Source: Xenococcus sp. PCC 7305
GTDB taxonomy: Bacteria; Cyanobacteriota; Cyanobacteriia; Cyanobacteriales; Xenococcaceae
Assembly: GCF_000332055.1 (NCBI RefSeq)
Contig: NZ_ALVZ01000213.1
Location: 1-59,710 of the forward strand
Reading direction: 5' to 3'
Length of the DNA stretch: 59,710 nucleotides
The notes beneath the pieces are model-generated. The model was not told the DNA's origin. It did not search any database and saw nothing but the letters and a program-made list of their open reading frames with translations. Below, one piece after another: positions 1 through 9,055 of the stretch (the first letter of the stretch is position 1; each line of letters opens with the position of its first letter). The translations under genes and the position numbers were made by a program.

Positions 1-39
1 CCTCATCCCTCATCCCTCATCCCTCATCCCTCATCCCTT
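1..39. repeat. Heptanucleotide tandem repeat (TCATCCC)n, STRR type
   Basis: Five units of TCATCCC run from the window edge into the 3' end of the first histidine kinase gene. The stop codon of that gene (31-33 on the minus strand) lies inside the repeat. The same heptamer, on one strand or the other, recurs at 10777-10825 and 30913-30940. Seven-base short tandem repeats of this kind are known from cyanobacteria. The array may continue beyond the left edge. Confidence 0.85.
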
Positions 40-3000
40 AACTTGCGGCAAAGTGAAGAAAAAACTACTTCCTTTGCCAAGGGTGCTTGTCGCCCAAATT
101 CTACCGCCATGTTGCTCTACAATGTGACGGCAAATGGCCAGACCCAAGCCAGTTCCACCTTTTTTGCGGGAGTCGGAAGCATCGACTTGTTGAAAACGTT
201 CAAAAATGTTTTCTAGCTTATCTTGAGGAATTCCTCGACCTTGATCTTTGACGGCAAAAATAACTTCATTACCTTGTTTTTTTGCTGTTAGCCAAACTTT
301 GCTCCCTGGGGGAGAGAATTTAATGGCGTTACTCAATAAATTGGTCAGAGTTTGCAAGATGCGATCGCTATCAACTAGTAAATCAATAGAATTAGGTTTA
401 GTCTCAATCGTAATCTGATGTTGTTGGGCCATTTCTTGAGCGGTGTCTACTGCTTGGCTAATCAGCTCGGCACTCGTAATTTTTGCTGTTTCGATGATTT
501 CTTTCCCAGATTCCATACGTTCTATGTCCAGAACATCATTAATAAGCCGCACTAAGCGATCGGTATTTCTAACAGCAATTTGAATCATTTCTTGACCCCG
601 ATCCGAAAATTTTCCCAAATGACCAGTCGCCATAAGTTTGAGGACACCATGAATCGAAGTTAGAGGGGTTCGCATTTCATGACTAGCAACCGACACAAAT
701 TCACTCTTCATCTGTTCGATCGCCTTGCGTTCGGTAATATCTTCAATCATGGCAAAAAATCCCTTGACTTTACCTTCGGCATTAATGTCAGGAATATAAG
801 TTGCATTCATCCAGCGAGAATTTTGAGAGTTTTCGGGAACGTAGAGCGGCTCAATTTCAAAAGTTACTTCTTCTCCCGATAAGGCTCTTTCTATATAGGG
901 TAATATTTTCCGATAATTGATTTTCCCCACTATTTTTTCGATCCTCAATCCTAAAAATTCTTGGCGAGATTTGCGAAACCAAGTTTGATAGGTTTGGTTA
1001 ATATAGCGATAACGTTGTTGATGGTCTACATAGGCAATCAAAATGGGCAAAGAATCGGTGATTAGTTTGAGTTGATTTTCACTGCGCTGAAGTTTGGCTG
1101 CCGCTTGTTGGCGTTCGGTAATATCTTGCAGCATGACAGTAAAGATCAAACCATCTTGGGTTTGCAATTTCGAAATTGAAGCTTCTGCAGGAAATTCTTC
1201 CCCATGTTTACGGCGGCCATAAACATGACTACTGCGATTTGACATGGTGCGCGATCGCTGTGGTGACTTGTGGAACTCCTCGACATGTTGACGATGAATT
1301 TCCCGAAAAATTTCTGGTAGCAAAATATCCAACTCTTCTCCCATAACCTCACTGGCTCTATAGCCAAAAATCCTTTCTGCACCTTTATTAAAGAGTTGAA
1401 TTTGCTGTCGTTCATCAATCGCAATTATCGCTTCATCTGCGTTGTCAAGAATACCTGCTAACCTCTCCTGATTTTCCCGCAAAGAAATTTCGGTTAGTTC
1501 TCGTTCTTCGATTTCTGCTTGTAATCTCTGATTCGTCAGGGTCAGCTCTAATGTTCGCTTCTTAACTGATTCTTCCAGGTTATTTAATAATTCTGCTTGA
1601 GATAGGGCGACCCCAATTTGATCTGCTAGTTGCTGTAAAAGTTTAATTTCACTCTTTTTCCAATAACGAGTATTATTGCATTGATGAACAATCAGCAAAC
1701 CTTTTAATTGCTCTTTAGTAAGAATCGGAACCACTAAGATTGCTTTAATCGAGAATTGCTGAAAAAGTTCTCGAACATCATAGGGAATCGCCGAACTTGT
1801 GGCATCGGGAATCACGAGGGTTTTTCCTTGGTGATATCCAGCCAAATATTGATTCATTAAGAAGGGTTCGGCCAATTCGTAACCCAACATGGCAGGAAAA
1901 GGTTCCAGAACAGCTTCACTAACTGGTTTCACAAGTTTATCATCCGTCAGTTCCGCTACCATAGCGCGATCGCATACTAAAAGATTTTGGATTTCGGTAA
2001 CGGTATTTTGCAGGATTGTATCTAGTTTGATCGAAACCCGAATCTTACGCGTAACTTCTGCCAATAATTGAGTTTGTCGATACTGATGTTCTAACTGGGT
2101 TTGAACTTGGCGCTGTTGGGTCACATCAATTCCTGTGGCAATCACAAATTCCACTTTTCCTTGATCATCAAACAAAGCAGTATTTGACCAAGAAATCAGG
2201 TGACGACTCCCATCTTTGGCTAACCAATAATTTTCATATTGATTGGGCAATTGACCTGCAAATAATTGCGCAAATACTGCCCGAATAGATTTTTTTTCTT
2301 GGGCAATAATTAAAAAGTCCCAAATTTTCTTACCTTGTACTTCTGAGAAGTCATAGCCTGTAACCTCTTCACAGGTATTATTGAAGCTAACAATTTGCCC
2401 CTCTCGATTCAACACGGTGACCAATGCGCCAACAGTATCCAAGATAGCTTTTGTAAAATCTCGTTCCTGTTTAAGTTCTAATTCTGCTTGTTTGCGATCT
2501 GTAATATCGGCATAAGAAACTGTCATTCTAATAGGATTACCCGCCTTATCCCAGAGAGCTTGTCCGCGATCGAGAATCCATTTATAACTGCCGTCCTTGC
2601 ATAAAACTCGATGCTCAGAAATGTAAGAGGGAGTTTTTTTGGCAAAATGGTTTTGAATTTGTTCGTTGACCCAGTCAATATCATCAGGATGAACTCGTTT
2701 TGACCATTCTTCAAGATGATTCTGGATTTCATCTTCTTGGTAACCCAACATTTCCTTCCATCGCTTGGAAAAGAAAACCTCATTATTGACAACATTCCAA
2801 TCCCAAATACCATCATTGGAACCCTGAAGTGCTAATTGCCATCTTTCTTGGCTTTCTTGCAATTCCAATTCGATATGTTTGCGTTTGGTAATATCTCTTG
2901 CCGCTGCGTAAATTTTTTGTTCTTGACGATGGGCGGTCGCGCTCCAGAGAAACCAGCGATACGAGCCGTGATTAGTAAGGTACCTATTCTCAAAAGAAAC

Positions 3001-3735
3001 TGTTATTTTACCTTTTTCAATATTGTCAAGTTCTGCTAGGGTCGCAGCCCGATCATCGGGATGGACAAAGTTTATGAAAGGTTGAGCCAATAATTCATCT
3101 TTGGTGAAGCCGAGAACTTGCTGAAAATTGTTATTCAAGCGTTTAAAGTACCCGTCAAATCCTGCGACACAGAGCATACTAGGCGTAATTTCAAAAAAAG
3201 ATTCTAGTTCTTCCTGTTTCTGTTGCTGATTGGCAATCTCCAATGCTTTCTGCTTTACCAGAACTCGATAAAGACTTTCTTGCGTAATAATGCCCCGAAT
3301 CTGTTGTTGCTGATCGAGAACGGGTAAATGGCTCCAAGAATGTTGCTGCATATAGGATAAAACTCGGGCTAAATTGTCCAATTGCGACTCTTGCAAGGTA
3401 ATCACTGGCCGACTCATGACTTCCCCTAGAGTGAGGGTCAAGAAATCTCCTTGAGAAGTCACTAGTCTTAGTAAATCGCTTTTGGTAAATATACCAACTA
3501 GTTTTTTGTTCTCAACTATTAAAATGCAACTATGCTCTTTTGTAGCATCAAATCCTTGATTGCTTTTTTGCGCTATCCCATGCTCCTTATTCTTTGGTGG
3601 ACTCATCAGGGCGATCGCTTTCCTGACTGAGATTTCTGGAGCAACAATTAAAAGATTGCGGGCCAAGATTTTTTCCCAGCCAATTGTCTGAATTGATTTT
3701 TTTGCCTGCTCCATAGTAAATTCAGTTGTAGGCAA
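31..3735 (-). CDS. CBS/PAS/GAF multi-sensor histidine kinase
   Basis: This is a cytoplasmic-type sensor histidine kinase of 1234 residues with no obvious membrane segment. In order I see a CBS pair (about 20-170), three PAS/PAC units (about 180-545), a GAF domain (about 560-715), a coiled-coil linker, two more PAS units (about 760-1005), a HisKA dimerisation domain with the phospho-acceptor in SHEMRTPL (His about 1019) and a HATPase_c domain with DQGRGIP and GGTGLGLAI. There is no receiver domain, so phosphate should pass to a separate regulator. The REC/winged-helix gene at 4385-6256 on the same strand is a plausible partner by position only. CBS pairs often bind adenine nucleotides, which suggests an energy or redox input, but the signal is unknown. 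The last codons overlap a heptamer repeat that supplies the stop. Confidence 0.93.
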   Translation of the reverse strand: MPTTEFTMEQAKKSIQTIGWEKILARNLLIVAPEISVRKAIALMSPPKNKEHGIAQKSNQGFDATKEHSCILIVENKKLVGIFTKSDLLRLVTSQGDFLTLTLGEVMSRPVITLQESQLDNLARVLSYMQQHSWSHLPVLDQQQQIRGIITQESLYRVLVKQKALEIANQQQKQEELESFFEITPSMLCVAGFDGYFKRLNNNFQQVLGFTKDELLAQPFINFVHPDDRAATLAELDNIEKGKITVSFENRYLTNHGSYRWFLWSATAHRQEQKIYAAARDITKRKHIELELQESQERWQLALQGSNDGIWDWNVVNNEVFFSKRWKEMLGYQEDEIQNHLEEWSKRVHPDDIDWVNEQIQNHFAKKTPSYISEHRVLCKDGSYKWILDRGQALWDKAGNPIRMTVSYADITDRKQAELELKQERDFTKAILDTVGALVTVLNREGQIVSFNNTCEEVTGYDFSEVQGKKIWDFLIIAQEKKSIRAVFAQLFAGQLPNQYENYWLAKDGSRHLISWSNTALFDDQGKVEFVIATGIDVTQQRQVQTQLEHQYRQTQLLAEVTRKIRVSIKLDTILQNTVTEIQNLLVCDRAMVAELTDDKLVKPVSEAVLEPFPAMLGYELAEPFLMNQYLAGYHQGKTLVIPDATSSAIPYDVRELFQQFSIKAILVVPILTKEQLKGLLIVHQCNNTRYWKKSEIKLLQQLADQIGVALSQAELLNNLEESVKKRTLELTLTNQRLQAEIEERELTEISLRENQERLAGILDNADEAIIAIDERQQIQLFNKGAERIFGYRASEVMGEELDILLPEIFREIHRQHVEEFHKSPQRSRTMSNRSSHVYGRRKHGEEFPAEASISKLQTQDGLIFTVMLQDITERQQAAAKLQRSENQLKLITDSLPILIAYVDHQQRYRYINQTYQTWFRKSRQEFLGLRIEKIVGKINYRKILPYIERALSGEEVTFEIEPLYVPENSQNSRWMNATYIPDINAEGKVKGFFAMIEDITERKAIEQMKSEFVSVASHEMRTPLTSIHGVLKLMATGHLGKFSDRGQEMIQIAVRNTDRLVRLINDVLDIERMESGKEIIETAKITSAELISQAVDTAQEMAQQHQITIETKPNSIDLLVDSDRILQTLTNLLSNAIKFSPPGSKVWLTAKKQGNEVIFAVKDQGRGIPQDKLENIFERFQQVDASDSRKKGGTGLGLAICRHIVEQHGGRIWATSTLGKGSSFFFTLPQVKG

Positions 3736-3942
3736 TCAAAGATTGATCCCCATAATCATTGTCTATTAATTTTTTACATCTTCACAACTTCTTCAGATTT
3801 ATTCTTTAAAGTGGTCTTGACTGAAACCAGGAGACCCGAATTTTATAGCTCATTTAGCTGTGGATGGTTTTCTTAAAGTATAGATTGCTTTTCTCTAAGT
3901 CACGAACACAAATAGTTGATTGGTTGGAAATAATTAAGACAA

Positions 3943-4344
3943 ATGAAGCTTTACACAGAATATCTCTACTCTTTTGCTAATGCCAGTTTAACTCTAAGAG
4001 TTATTGAATATCTGCGTAGTCAAAAGAGAGTCCCTGTAGATTCGGTGATTGTTGTAAATCTCATAGATCGCTGGCTGATTAAAATCAAACTGAAGCATGA
4101 TATTAATTATCAATTAGCTGAAGATTTTCAGTCCTTTTTGAATGAGATGGGCATAGTTCATCAGCCATCACCAAGACTAATGATGGCCCTGCTTCAATTA
4201 GAGGCAGGGGAGTCGCCCACAGAGGTAATGAATCGCTACAAAATAGTAATTGTGGCTAATGGTCAGCCTGAGCAGGAAGAAATTGAAATTTTCCGCCACC
4301 AGTTAGTGTCTAAACTGGGTTATTGCCCCCAAACGATGGCTTAA
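3943..4344 (+). CDS. Conserved-looking hypothetical protein, 133 aa
   Basis: I do not recognise this protein. It is 133 residues, probably soluble, with no signal peptide or membrane helix. It looks alpha/beta: an N-terminal stretch of about 70 residues with regularly spaced hydrophobics, then a helical part rich in Met and Leu, and a strand-like VIVANG segment near residue 107. It lies between two minus-strand signalling genes, divergent from the kinase and convergent with the response regulator. This could mean a small accessory to that signalling pair, but this rests on position only. The ATG is the first in frame and no other start is obvious. Codon use looks like its neighbours. Confidence 0.7.
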   Translation: MKLYTEYLYSFANASLTLRVIEYLRSQKRVPVDSVIVVNLIDRWLIKIKLKHDINYQLAEDFQSFLNEMGIVHQPSPRLMMALLQLEAGESPTEVMNRYKIVIVANGQPEQEEIEIFRHQLVSKLGYCPQTMA

Positions 4345-4384
4345 TCCAATCATTGACCATTTAACATTAACCATTTAACAGTTC

Positions 4385-6256
4385 TTAAGTGGTCACTTTA
4401 GACCTTTTAAGGCGGTTGAGGATGCGATGGGCTAGTTCGGCTCCTCTAACTGGTTTGCAGATGTAGTCGTCCGCGCCGATCGCGAAGGCTTGGTTTTGGC
4501 TTTGTTTATCTTGATGTGCCGAAAGGAAGAGAATCGGTAATTTTCCCCAACGGCGATCGCTGCGTAATACCTGACAAAGCTCAATACCATTGAAATCAGG
4601 CATCTCAAGATCCAAGACTAATAAGTCTGGATTGGTAGTCTCCAATAAATCCCAACACTTTTTTGGATCATCGAGCAGGGTAAGTTGAAACCCCCAAGGT
4701 TGTAGAGCGATTTTCAAAAGCTGTAGGGCCTGAGGGTCGTCGTCAACAATCATAATCTTGGCTCCCCAACCGGAATTTGCCACGAGCTCTACTATTGAAG
4801 CTAATGCGTTTTGACAAGAAACTGGCTCAGGTAGGACTAAATTCGCACCCTCATGAACAATGGCAAGCCGGTTTTCTAAGGTACCACCTTCGAGGAGAAT
4901 TGCGATCGGCAGGGATGGTTTGAGATAGTGTAGTTCCTGGAGCAAAGCCAGGCCCTCTGCTTCGGGGAAAGCAATCCTGAGCAGGATCGCGTCAGGAAGC
5001 TCTTGTTGTAGTAACTTTCTGGCGGCAGCAGCGGTGCTTGCGATCGCAGTTTTGACTCCCCATTCAGGAGCTAGTTTTGCCAACTGCTCAGTGAACCCAA
5101 CATTATCGCTGATCGTTAACAATAAGATATCACTAGCTACTTTTGACTTTCCATTAGTCTGAAAAGGTTGGTGCTGTAATTCCAGTTGCAGTTCTTGGAC
5201 TAACTTGATAAATTGCTCTTTATCCTCACTGGAAAAAGATTGGTTAATCAGGATTTGTTCAATTTTTTTAGCGATTTTCGAGCCTTCAGGAAAGCCAAAA
5301 CCTCCCAATGAGCCAGCCAGATTATGAGCTGTCATTCTTGCTTTCCTATGGAATTCATCATTACCTTGATTGTCAAAAACTGTCGCCACACAACTATCCA
5401 AAATAGCTACTCTTTCGCGGGTTACAGCTTGGAATTTTTCTGTCCATGCTTGAGCAATTCTTTCTGATGTCGTAGCTTGCCGATGAGCTACGCTCCCAGA
5501 GCGATCCCCATTAGGGGACGAGTTCACTCCAGATAAAGCAAGATTTTGAGACTTTTTTTTGCGGGGTAGAGGTTTTTCTTTTTCTGCCGCTTTCAGACGA
5601 TAACCCAGGCCATAAACAGTCTGCACTGTATCTTTGGCCATTCCGACGGCATGGAACTTTTGGCGCAACCCCTTAATATGGGTTCTGACAGATTCTTCTC
5701 CAGGCGGATCTTCTCCGGCCCATAAACTCTCAATAATTGCCCCAGGACTAAACACTTGCTTAGGATAACGCAAAAATAGCTCCAATAAAGCATATTCCTT
5801 GGGGGTAAGAGCTAAAAGTTGTTCTTGATACTTCACCTCACAAGTTCTGGGGTCAAGGCTCAAATTATTCCAGCTAAGTATGGGCAAAATATTCTGACTA
5901 TCGCGACGCAGCAGAGCGCGAATTCTGGCTGTCAATTCCTGAAAATCAAAAGGTTTAACTACATAGTCATCGGCCCCAGCGTCTAAACCCCTGACTTTAT
6001 CTTCTTGATCATCTCTCGCTGTCAATAAAAGAATTGGCATTTTATAATTCCGGGTGCGCAATTTTTTGCAGAGGGAAATGCCATCAATATCAGGAAGATT
6101 TAAATCTAGCAAGACCAAACTATAGTTAAATAAGCAGACGAATTCCCAGCCCATTTCTCCATTGGTCGCCACATCAACTGCATAATGATTGGCGATCAAG
6201 TTTGTGGCTAAAGCCTCCATTAATAGTTCATCATCGTCTACTAATAAAATTCTCAT
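4385..6256 (-). CDS. Multi-domain response regulator (REC-winged helix-HPt-degenerate REC-REC)
   Basis: This 623-residue phosphorelay regulator has five parts. An N-terminal receiver (1-118) has acidic pocket VDDDE, phospho-acceptor Asp51 and Lys101. An OmpR-type winged-helix DNA-binding domain (about 125-225) ends in a typical VYGLGYRL motif. A basic linker follows. An HPt domain (about 265-360) carries His311 in AHNLAGSLGGFGF. The fourth unit (about 373-493) has a receiver fold pattern but lacks the acceptor Asp. The C-terminal receiver (500-620) has VDDD, Asp549 and Lys601. One protein therefore holds acceptor, phosphotransfer and DNA-binding functions. The upstream sensor is not shown by the sequence; the kinase at 31-3735 is the nearest candidate. 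Part of the linker is encoded by a hairpin-rich stretch (5472-5517) that looks like an inserted repeat. Confidence 0.93.
   Translation of the reverse strand: MRILLVDDDELLMEALATNLIANHYAVDVATNGEMGWEFVCLFNYSLVLLDLNLPDIDGISLCKKLRTRNYKMPILLLTARDDQEDKVRGLDAGADDYVVKPFDFQELTARIRALLRRDSQNILPILSWNNLSLDPRTCEVKYQEQLLALTPKEYALLELFLRYPKQVFSPGAIIESLWAGEDPPGEESVRTHIKGLRQKFHAVGMAKDTVQTVYGLGYRLKAAEKEKPLPRKKKSQNLALSGVNSSPNGDRSGSVAHRQATTSERIAQAWTEKFQAVTRERVAILDSCVATVFDNQGNDEFHRKARMTAHNLAGSLGGFGFPEGSKIAKKIEQILINQSFSSEDKEQFIKLVQELQLELQHQPFQTNGKSKVASDILLLTISDNVGFTEQLAKLAPEWGVKTAIASTAAAARKLLQQELPDAILLRIAFPEAEGLALLQELHYLKPSLPIAILLEGGTLENRLAIVHEGANLVLPEPVSCQNALASIVELVANSGWGAKIMIVDDDPQALQLLKIALQPWGFQLTLLDDPKKCWDLLETTNPDLLVLDLEMPDFNGIELCQVLRSDRRWGKLPILFLSAHQDKQSQNQAFAIGADDYICKPVRGAELAHRILNRLKRSKVTT
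5472..5517. repeat. Three consecutive small hairpins inside the response-regulator linker
   Basis: Within the coding sequence three short inverted repeats follow one another: GTAGCT/AGCTAC (5472-5477, 5486-5491), CGCTC/GAGCG (5491-5495, 5499-5503) and CCCC/GGGG (5506-5509, 5514-5517). They encode the variable linker between the winged helix and the HPt domain. The composition differs from the flanking coding DNA and recalls small palindromic elements dispersed in cyanobacterial genomes. That it is a mobile or dispersed element is inference. Confidence 0.4.
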
Positions 6257-6352
6257 TAGCCTGTTAATGAAGTTAGTTTGTCGGGACTTGTTATTGGAAA
6301 CTCAAAGTCATAAGAAATTCTCCTCGTTCCTATTCCCTTAAATTATGATAAC

Positions 6353-6685
6353 TTATCGCTTTTGTACTGCATCCCAGTTTTCGATCCAAGTTTGATCGAC
6401 TTGTTCTGGTTGCGGTCTCTTAGGTTTAGGCTTTAACTCATCGGGTCTTTTGGTTAAACCCAATTTAGTCAATGCGATCGCAACTATAATAGCAACAATG
6501 ATTCCTAAACCCAAACCAAAACCCCCCAGCCACAGCAAAATGCGACTCAACTCATTTTTGCGCCGAGCTAGATCTTCGGGATTGATATCTCCTAGTTCTT
6601 CGGGGGAGAAGTCATTAAATTTCTTCTGTTTTTTTCCCCTATTGACGAAAGGGTTGGTGTCGAAGTCGTCTGGTGGTTGGAACAT
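6353..6685 (-). CDS. Small single-pass membrane protein, unknown function
   Basis: This 110-residue protein has a charged, Pro/Asp/Asn-rich N-terminal half (about 1-45), one strong membrane helix (about 48-70, rich in Gly, Ile, Leu and Ala) and a short basic, proline-rich tail (KPKPKRPQPEQ) ending in a Trp-containing segment. There is no cleavable signal peptide. It resembles the small cyanobacterial membrane proteins of unknown role, but I cannot name a family. It lies 96 bases upstream of the response regulator on the same strand, so co-transcription is possible. The reverse strand also has an open frame here, but the membrane-helix pattern supports the minus strand. Confidence 0.75.
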   Translation of the reverse strand: MFQPPDDFDTNPFVNRGKKQKKFNDFSPEELGDINPEDLARRKNELSRILLWLGGFGLGLGIIVAIIVAIALTKLGLTKRPDELKPKPKRPQPEQVDQTWIENWDAVQKR

Positions 6686-7389
6686 CAGTTATCAGTTTTG
6701 CTGGGAGTGCAATCTATCACTGAGACATCTTAGCAATCAATTTTAGTAGTTGGGCACAAAGTAATCTATCAGGGGATTTTCCGTAAGAGATTATCGGCGA
6801 TCGCGATCCCATAACAACCGAATTAGATTGGCAAGAAAAGGAGCTATGACATTTATGATATCTAAAGGATTGTAATCGCGATCGCAAAGTGACTAGCCTT
6901 GCGAGCTCCCGCAGTATACGATCATTTAATTTTCGATTATTAATTTTATTTGACTAGTGAATGCGGGAGTAAATAAGCTATCTATCAACGAAGAGCAAAA
7001 AGCCGATGTATCAAGACTTATTACTCATTACTTATTACTTCCGCGAAGCGGCACTAGTCTCATTCGCATCGGACAAAATTCTAATCTGGCTCTCACCACA
7101 AAAGTAAAATTGCCATATATGATATTTTTTCAGTTAAAGGTTATGCTATGTGATTAATTATTAGCTTGAGTTTTAGAACAAGCCCCAGAACCTGGCTTTT
7201 AGTCTATTTCAGAGGCAGTCCCAGCTCGCAGACTAGTATTTTAAGCGTTATTTTATGTCTATCGCAAAATCTTTGTGTAGATTGTAATCAACGGTTTATG
7301 GCAAAATAACCATCATATCTATAAAGTGGTCTGGAAAAGTGTCAGCTAGACCAAGAAGATGGCTCAAAATTGTGGTGTAGGAGAACTAA
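6686..7389. other. 704-base intergenic region, no gene recognised
   Basis: Most of this AT-rich stretch has no convincing coding pattern. It holds two HIP1-like cores (near 6797 and 6877), a short heptamer-like run of TTACTCA/TTACTTA units around 7020-7037 followed by a GC-rich snippet (CCGCGAAGCGGC), and the upstream region of the carrier-protein fusion gene. The start of that gene is preceded by AGGAGA at about 7379-7384, five bases before the ATG. An open frame at 6957-7157 runs through the repeats and was rejected. Confidence 0.6.
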
Positions 7390-9042
7390 ATGACACTATT
7401 AAATGAAACCTTAAATGGTAAAACAAGTACAAATACTTCTTTGGTAAGGAATAATGGACTGTATAGTTCTAATACCTATCCTAGCCAAGAAGTAATCGAG
7501 GGGTGGTTAATTGATAAGGTTGCAGAATCTTTGAAAATCGAACCCCATGAAATAGACATTGATCAAGAGTTCAGTGACTATGGTTTAGATTCGGTAGAGG
7601 CAATTAATGTATCTGGAGAATTGGAAAATTATTTAGGGTGTCGTTTGTCTCCTACTCTACTTTGGGATTATCAAAATATCTCGTCCCTAGCAGAGTATCT
7701 CGCGACGAATCCAGAAGATCTTCGAGATACTTCTCAGAGTGATGGATTAGAAGTCATTTCTCCTTTCGCTACGACCGAATTAAATATACCATCCCTGGAA
7801 AGCTTTAACCCTGAGACAGGACAGAATAATGACGTTCCCAAGGAATATTATTGTTTTGACCAGACCCCAGAATACCAGAAATTGCAATTAAGATTGCAGC
7901 AGGTCAAAAGTCTGGGTAACGGCAATCCTTTCTTTATTCCCCAAGATAAAGTTGCGAGTGACACGACAATTGTCAATCAGCGCCAACTAATTAATTTTGC
8001 AACCTATAACTATATAGGGATGTGTGGCGATCCTTTAGTAGATAAATCGGCCCAAGATGCGATCGCTCGCTATGGGACTTCTGCTTGCGCAAGTCGCTTA
8101 ATCTCAGGAGAAAAACCCATCCATCGGGAATTAGAGACCAAGCTAGCTGCTTTTCTAGGCACAGAAGACAGCATTGTGATGGTAGGTGGTCATGCAACCA
8201 ATGTAACGACCATTGGGCACTTGTTCGGGAAGAATGATTTAGTTCTTTATGATGCCCTCTCTCATAACAGTATTCTCCAGGGATGCTTTCTCTCTGGGGC
8301 TAGTTTAGTTGCTTTTCCCCATAATGATTTTGCAACTTTAGATTCTATCCTCCTAGAGCGTCGACATCGTTATCAAAAGGTGCTGATTGTCATCGAAGGT
8401 GTTTACAGCACCGATGGAGATATCGCAGATTTACCCTCTTTTATTAAACTCAAGAAGAAATATAAAACTTTTTTAATGGTCGATGAAGCCCATTCTTTGG
8501 GGACAATCGGCACAACAGGCAGGGGCATTGCCGAATATTTTGGCGAAAATCCGACCGATGTCGATATTTGGATGGGAACTCTGAGTAAATCATTCGCTAG
8601 CTGTGGTGGTTATATTGCAGGTTCAGCGGCGATCGTTGAATATCTCAAATACACAGCACCCGGCTTTGTGTTTAGTGTGGGTATGTCACCGCCTAATGCA
8701 GGAGCAACTCTGGCAGCTATTGAGGTTTTACAAGCTGAGCCAGAAAGAGTAACTCGCCTTCAAGATCGAGCCAAGTTGTTTTTAGCTTTAGCAAAAGAAC
8801 ATAATTTAAATACAGGGATGAGCAAGGATTCTCCAGTGATTCCAATTATTGTCGGAGATTCTTTAAAATCAATTCAATTGTCCCAAAATCTCTTTAAAAA
8901 AGGCATCAATGTTCCCTTTATGATTCATCCCTCTGTTCCTCATAATGAAGCACGATTAAGATTCTTTGTAACTTGTAATCACACTGAAGAACAAATTCGT
9001 TTTACAGTGCAAACCTTAGCTCAAGAGTTGGCGCAACTTTGA
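7390..9042 (+). CDS. Acyl carrier protein fused to an alpha-oxoamine synthase (PLP enzyme)
   Basis: The 550-residue protein joins two modules. Residues about 33-108 form an acyl/peptidyl carrier domain with the phosphopantetheine site DYGLDSVEAI (Ser68). Residues about 150-550 form a fold-type I PLP enzyme of the alpha-oxoamine synthase family (8-amino-7-oxononanoate synthase, 2-amino-3-ketobutyrate CoA ligase, serine palmitoyltransferase). It has the cofactor Asp in DEAH (365-368) and Schiff-base Lys400 in GTLSKSFASCGG. Such enzymes condense an amino acid with an acyl thioester and release CO2. Fusion to a carrier suggests the acyl donor is carried in cis rather than as CoA ester. The carrier-oxoamine synthase order also occurs in SxtA3-SxtA4 of saxitoxin synthesis. 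The substrates are unknown and no lipid or polyketide genes lie next to it. A ribosome site (AGGAGA) precedes the ATG. Confidence 0.9.
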   Translation: MTLLNETLNGKTSTNTSLVRNNGLYSSNTYPSQEVIEGWLIDKVAESLKIEPHEIDIDQEFSDYGLDSVEAINVSGELENYLGCRLSPTLLWDYQNISSLAEYLATNPEDLRDTSQSDGLEVISPFATTELNIPSLESFNPETGQNNDVPKEYYCFDQTPEYQKLQLRLQQVKSLGNGNPFFIPQDKVASDTTIVNQRQLINFATYNYIGMCGDPLVDKSAQDAIARYGTSACASRLISGEKPIHRELETKLAAFLGTEDSIVMVGGHATNVTTIGHLFGKNDLVLYDALSHNSILQGCFLSGASLVAFPHNDFATLDSILLERRHRYQKVLIVIEGVYSTDGDIADLPSFIKLKKKYKTFLMVDEAHSLGTIGTTGRGIAEYFGENPTDVDIWMGTLSKSFASCGGYIAGSAAIVEYLKYTAPGFVFSVGMSPPNAGATLAAIEVLQAEPERVTRLQDRAKLFLALAKEHNLNTGMSKDSPVIPIIVGDSLKSIQLSQNLFKKGINVPFMIHPSVPHNEARLRFFVTCNHTEEQIRFTVQTLAQELAQL

Positions 9043-9055
9043 GTAAGTTATTAGA

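Noticed and set aside
6957-7157. 66-codon open frame on the plus strand
   Set aside because: It runs through TTACTTA-type repeats and a GC-rich repeat, has no ribosome site and no protein-like pattern.
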